8,940 nt of DNA from JBGPLH01 sp041486365 [NCBI: Thermodesulfobacteriota bacterium] (lineage in GTDB: Bacteria > JAUYMQ01). The translations under genes and the position numbers were made by a program. Location of the stretch: NCBI GenBank assembly GCA_041486365.1, contig JBGPLH010000115.1, forward strand, positions 1-8,940, in the 5' to 3' direction. Position 1 is the stretch's first letter, and every line of letters begins with the position of its first letter. The notes beneath the pieces are model-generated. The model had not been told where the DNA came from and searched no databases. It was given only the letters and a program-made list of their open reading frames with translations. Below, in pieces: positions 6,160 to 8,940 of the stretch.

Positions 6160-7019
6160 ACGCCGTGCGCATCGTGATCATCAGCGGGCTCTCGGGCTCG
6201 GGGAAATCCACGGCGGTGAAGGCGCTCGAGGACCTGGGCTTCTTCTGCGTGGACAACCTGCCGCTCGTGCTCGTGACCACCTTCGCCGACCTCTGCCGGC
6301 AGTCGGCGGGGATCGCGAAGGTGGCCCTGGTGGCGGACGTGCGGGAGGGGGAGTTCCTGAAGGATTTCCCCGCGATCCACCAGGAGCTGCGCGAGCGCGG
6401 AACGCCGGCGGAGGTGCTCTTCCTCGAGGCGAGCGACGACGCGCTGCTGCACCGATTCCAGGAAACGCGGCGACGGCACCCGCTGGCGCCGGAGGGCGGG
6501 GTGCTCGAGGGCATCCGACTGGAGCGGGAGAAGCTCGCCCCCATCCGCCACCGGGCCGATCACGTCCTGGACACCTCCGGGCTCACGGTCCACGACCTGC
6601 GCCGGGCGGTGAACCGCCTGTTTACCGGTTCCTCGGAAGGCTTTAGAATGAACGTGAAGCTGGTGTCCTTCGGATACCGCCACGGCCTTCCCGAGCAGGC
6701 CGACCTGACGGTGGACGTCCGCTTCTTGCCGAATCCCAACTTCGTCGATGCGCTTCGGCCCCGGACGGGACTGGACCCGGCGGTGGCGGACTACGTCCTG
6801 GAGCGGCCCGAGACCCAGACGTTCCTGGCGAAGTTCTGCGATCTCGTCGATTTCCTGGTCCCGCTCTACGAGCGAGAGGGAAAGGCGTACCTCACCATCG
6901 GCATCGGCTGCACGGGCGGCCGGCATCGCTCGGTGGTGATCGCCCAGGTCCTGGAGCAGCATCTCCGGCAGAAGGTCGAGCAGGTCACCGTGGAGCACCG
7001 CGACATCGGAAAGGCCTGA
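6156..7019 (+). CDS. rapZ: RNase adapter / nucleotide-binding protein RapZ (YvcJ/YhbJ family)
   Basis: RapZ is a P-loop protein. In E. coli it binds the small RNA GlmZ and delivers it to RNase E, controlling glucosamine-6-phosphate synthase; in other bacteria the role is less clear. The 287-residue product has the expected parts: Walker A GLSGSGKS (11-18), 'DLGFFCVDNLP', the 'ADVREGEF' strand (60-67), 'RRRHPL' (105-110), then the C-terminal domain 'SFGYRHGLPEQADLTVDVRF' (171-190), 'LPNPNFV' and GCTGGRHRSV (251-260). It ends at 'VEHRDIGKA' and so lacks the lysine/arginine cluster at the extreme C-terminus of the E. coli protein that contributes to RNA binding. Start overlaps hprK by 4 bp. The ptsN/rapZ neighbourhood is conserved in Proteobacteria. 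Family: very sure; RNA-adapter role here: open. Confidence 0.95.
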   Translation: MNAVRIVIISGLSGSGKSTAVKALEDLGFFCVDNLPLVLVTTFADLCRQSAGIAKVALVADVREGEFLKDFPAIHQELRERGTPAEVLFLEASDDALLHRFQETRRRHPLAPEGGVLEGIRLEREKLAPIRHRADHVLDTSGLTVHDLRRAVNRLFTGSSEGFRMNVKLVSFGYRHGLPEQADLTVDVRFLPNPNFVDALRPRTGLDPAVADYVLERPETQTFLAKFCDLVDFLVPLYEREGKAYLTIGIGCTGGRHRSVVIAQVLEQHLRQKVEQVTVEHRDIGKA

Positions 7020-7032
7020 CCGCGCCCGCGCG

Positions 7033-7051
7033 CGGTCCGGCCGACCGGGGG
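7033..7051 (+). promoter_or_regulatory. Small hairpin abutting the ribosome-binding site of the EIIA(Man) gene
   Basis: CGGTC (7033-7037) pairs with GACCG (7043-7047) around CGGCC. The right arm runs into the G-rich ribosome-binding stretch GGGGG (7047-7051), 6 nt before the ATG at 7058. Such a stem could reduce access to the ribosome-binding site or just reflect GC content. The G tract decides the start codon of the next gene. Confidence 0.3.
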
Positions 7052-7057
7052 CTTTTC

Positions 7058-7468
7058 ATGATCGGCGTCGTGATCGTTTGCCATTGCAGTCTCGCCCGCG
7101 AATTTCTCAACACGCTCGAGCTGATCGTGGGGCCCGTGGAGGGTTTCCAGGCGGTCCCGATCGAGCCGCAGCAGGACGTCGAGAAGATCCGGACCGAGAT
7201 CGCGGGGGCGCTTCGCAAGGTCGACACGGGGGAGGGCGCCCTGATCCTCACCGATATGTTCGGCGGGACCCCCTCCAACATCAGCCTCTCCTTCCTCGAC
7301 GAGGAGCGCGTGGAGGTGATCTCCGGCGTGAACCTCCCGATGCTGATCAAGCTGGCCAGCTTCCGGGAGGGGAAGAACCTGGAGGAGCTGGCCTCCTTCA
7401 TCAAGGCCTACGGCCAGAAGAACATCTCCATCGCGAGCGAGATCCTCCGGAGCCGGGGAAAGAAGTGA
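7058..7468 (+). CDS. PTS mannose-type EIIA domain protein (EIIA-Man family)
   Basis: This 136-residue protein is a stand-alone EIIA domain of the mannose/fructose/sorbose class, a cytoplasmic phosphate acceptor from HPr. Family marks are 'MIGVVIVCH', 'LTDMFGGTPSNISLSFL', and 'VISGVNLPMLIKLASFRE'. The phospho-accepting residue should be His9. Its surroundings read V-C-H-C-S, whereas the family usually has T-H-G/A there, so the active histidine is flanked by two cysteines. In sugar-uptake systems this domain is joined to or followed by EIIB, EIIC and EIID; none lies next to it here, so a regulatory role is more likely. It starts 38 bp after rapZ behind GGGGG, and its TGA shares one base with the ATG of ptsH. 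A link to ManX is by domain only, so no symbol is given. Confidence 0.9.
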   Translation: MIGVVIVCHCSLAREFLNTLELIVGPVEGFQAVPIEPQQDVEKIRTEIAGALRKVDTGEGALILTDMFGGTPSNISLSFLDEERVEVISGVNLPMLIKLASFREGKNLEELASFIKAYGQKNISIASEILRSRGKK

Positions 7469-7788
7469 TGGAACCCGAGAACGAGAGTCGGACCACCGGA
7501 GAGCGGACCCCGTCCGGGACCGAGGTGATCCGGGCGTGCACTATCCGCAACAAGCTCGGGCTCCACGCGCGGGCCGCGGCCCTCTTCGTCCAGACGGCGG
7601 GGAAATTCCCCTGCGACATCTATCTCGAGAAGGACGGGATGGAAGTCAACGGCAAGAGCATCATGGGGATCCTCACGCTGGCCGCGAGCAAGGGTTCCGA
7701 GGTCCGGGTGCGCGCCGAGGGGGACGCGGCCGGGGCGGCGGTGGACCGGTTGAGCGAGCTGATCGACAACAAGTTCGGAGAGGAGTGA
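7468..7788 (+). CDS. ptsH: Phosphocarrier protein HPr
   Basis: HPr shuttles phosphate from enzyme I to EIIA proteins. The 106-residue reading has the catalytic His33 in 'NKLGLHARAAALFV' and the regulatory Ser64 in 'VNGKSIMGILTLAAS', the site HprK would modify. The residue after the Arg is Ala, where the classic form has Pro (H-x-R-P). That variant also occurs in other proteobacterial HPrs to my knowledge. Starting at the ATG at 7468 (TGATG overlap with the preceding stop) gives an N-terminal extension of about 19 polar residues (MEPENESRTTGERTPSGTE) before the usual first strand. Starting at the GTG at 7525 would give 87 residues, the usual HPr length, with His at position 14. The overlap favours the ATG; the length favours the GTG. 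Confidence 0.93.
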   Translation: MEPENESRTTGERTPSGTEVIRACTIRNKLGLHARAAALFVQTAGKFPCDIYLEKDGMEVNGKSIMGILTLAASKGSEVRVRAEGDAAGAAVDRLSELIDNKFGEE

Positions 7789-7861
7789 CGATTCTCCCCG
7801 CAGGATCGCCGACGGGCGGGAGGGCGCGGCCTGGCCTCGCCTCCGCTCCCCGGAGTGGGCC

Positions 7862-8940
7862 ATGACGGACGCCCGAAGCCAGATCGTGCTCACGGGGATC
7901 GACGCGTCGCCGGGCATCGCCATCGGCGAGGCCTACGTCGTCGACCGGAGCGAGCTGGCAATACCCGAGTACGAGGTCGCCCCGGAGGTCGTGGAGGCGG
8001 AGGTCGCCCGCTTCCACCACGCGCTCGAGAAGTCCAAGGAGCAGCTCCTCAAGGTGAAGGAGCGGATCTCCGCGGTCCAGGGCCTCGATCACCTCTTCAT
8101 CATCGATACCCACCTGATGATCCTCGAAGACGTCATGATCGTCGACGAGACCATGCGGAACATCCGCGAGCAGCGCGTGAACGCGGAGCAGGCCCTTCGC
8201 ATGGTCGTGAATCGCGTCGCCGCCCTCTTCAGCACCATCGACGACGAGTACATCCGCGAGCGCCGGAGCGATCTCGATTACGTGGCCGATCGCGTGATGC
8301 GCAACCTCACCGGAGAGAAGCAGGAGGTCGCGCCGAAGCCCCGCGGCGAGATGATCCTCGTGGCGCACGACCTCTCGCCCGCGGACGCCGCGCTCCTCGA
8401 CAAGACGACCATCATCGGGTTCGTCACCGACGTGGGAGGCAAGACGTCGCACACGGCGATCATGGCCCGCTCGCTGGAGATCCCGGCGGTCGTGGGCCTG
8501 GAGAGCATCACGCGGATCGTCAAGGCGGGCGACCTCCTGATCGTGGACGGCTTCACCGGCGTCACCCGGATCAACCCCGACCCGCGAACGCTCGATCAGT
8601 ACCGCCGCAAGCGGGAGGAGTACCTCTCCCTCGAGAAGGAGCTGCTCAAGTACACCGATCTCCCCGCGGAGACCCGGGACGGGTACCTCATCCAGCTCGT
8701 GGGAAACGTGGAGATGGTGGAGGAGATCCCCTCGCTCTTGGCCCACGGCGCGACGGGGATCGGGCTGTACCGGACCGAGTTCCTCTACATGAACCGGGAC
8801 GATCTGCCGAGCGAGGACGAGCATTACCGGGTCTACCGCGAGGTGATCGAGCGCGTCGCGCCCCACCCCGTCGTGATCCGGACCCTCGACATCGGCGGCG
8901 ACAAGTTCTCGAGCCCCCTCGATCTCGCCCCCGAATCCAA
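7862..8940 (+). CDS. ptsI: PTS enzyme I (phosphoenolpyruvate-protein phosphotransferase), 3' end outside window
   Basis: Enzyme I takes phosphate from phosphoenolpyruvate and passes it to HPr. The frame is open from the ATG at 7862 to the window end, giving 359 residues of a protein normally about 575 long. Domain order is correct. The N-terminal region starts with 'LTGIDASPGIAIGEAYVV'. The HPr-binding helices contain 'DHLFIIDTHLMILED'. The swivelling domain carries the active His197 in 'VGGKTSHTAIMARSLEIPAV'. The start of the PEP-binding barrel shows 'GIGLYRTEFLYM' (299-310) and 'RTLDIGGDK' (340-348). No GAF domain precedes it, so it is EI proper rather than the nitrogen-type PtsP. The ATG is backed by GGAG at 7852-7855, 6 nt upstream, and lies 73 bp after ptsH. 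A minor stem (GGCG/CGCC arms, 7823-7841) in that gap looks unimportant. Confidence 0.96.
   Translation, partial: MTDARSQIVLTGIDASPGIAIGEAYVVDRSELAIPEYEVAPEVVEAEVARFHHALEKSKEQLLKVKERISAVQGLDHLFIIDTHLMILEDVMIVDETMRNIREQRVNAEQALRMVVNRVAALFSTIDDEYIRERRSDLDYVADRVMRNLTGEKQEVAPKPRGEMILVAHDLSPADAALLDKTTIIGFVTDVGGKTSHTAIMARSLEIPAVVGLESITRIVKAGDLLIVDGFTGVTRINPDPRTLDQYRRKREEYLSLEKELLKYTDLPAETRDGYLIQLVGNVEMVEEIPSLLAHGATGIGLYRTEFLYMNRDDLPSEDEHYRVYREVIERVAPHPVVIRTLDIGGDKFSSPLDLAPES

Noticed and set aside
7673-8866. Minus-strand open frame of 397 codons opposite ptsH/ptsI
   Set aside because: Antisense shadow of ptsI, which has every enzyme I motif; the minus-strand product shows no domain.

Overview
This is a GC-rich, densely packed stretch with every gene on the + strand. 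It carries the classic proteobacterial lpt–rpoN–pts neighbourhood. The order is lptC-lptA-lptB-rpoN-ptsN-hprK-rapZ-EIIA(Man)-ptsH-ptsI, preceded by the tail of a lipid A acyltransferase gene. Having hprK and a mannose-type EIIA between rapZ and ptsH points to a deltaproteobacterium-like lineage (Desulfuromonadota/Desulfobacterota or a related uncultured group). That placement is inferred from gene order and protein style, not from a marker gene.

Layout. (1) Positions 1-374 are the 3' end of an LpxL/HtrB-family acyltransferase gene, with four identical 39-bp in-frame tandem repeats at the window edge. (2) Positions 375-587 are noncoding, with possible hairpins, a 10-bp tandem repeat and a plausible sigma-70-type promoter. 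(3) Positions 588-2927 hold lptC, lptA and lptB, part of the LPS transport machine that moves LPS from the inner to the outer membrane. This LptA has an extra N-terminal domain. (4) Positions 3030-4451 encode sigma-54. (5) Positions 4452-4655 form a gap with a long hairpin, at the place where hpf (ribosome hibernation factor) sits in many relatives. (6) Positions 4656-8940 hold a phosphotransferase regulatory set: PtsN, HPr kinase/phosphorylase, RapZ, EIIA(Man), HPr and the first ~359 residues of enzyme I.

How the genes fit together. EI would phosphorylate HPr on His33, and HPr would pass phosphate to PtsN and EIIA(Man). HprK would phosphorylate HPr on Ser64 and remove that phosphate. No sugar permease (EIIB/EIIC/EIID) lies between these genes, so the visible set looks like a regulatory relay rather than an uptake system. 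RapZ probably ties the relay to envelope precursor supply, and the linkage to lpt genes and rpoN suggests coordination of envelope building with nitrogen/carbon status. Most junctions are overlaps or short gaps, consistent with one long operon. The two larger gaps (lptB-rpoN and rpoN-ptsN) each hold a GC-rich hairpin.

I found no wholly unknown system. The points most worth a second look are the in-frame 39-bp repeat array in the acyltransferase gene, the two-domain LptA, the missing hpf with a hairpin in its place, and active-site variants in EIIA(Man) and HPr.
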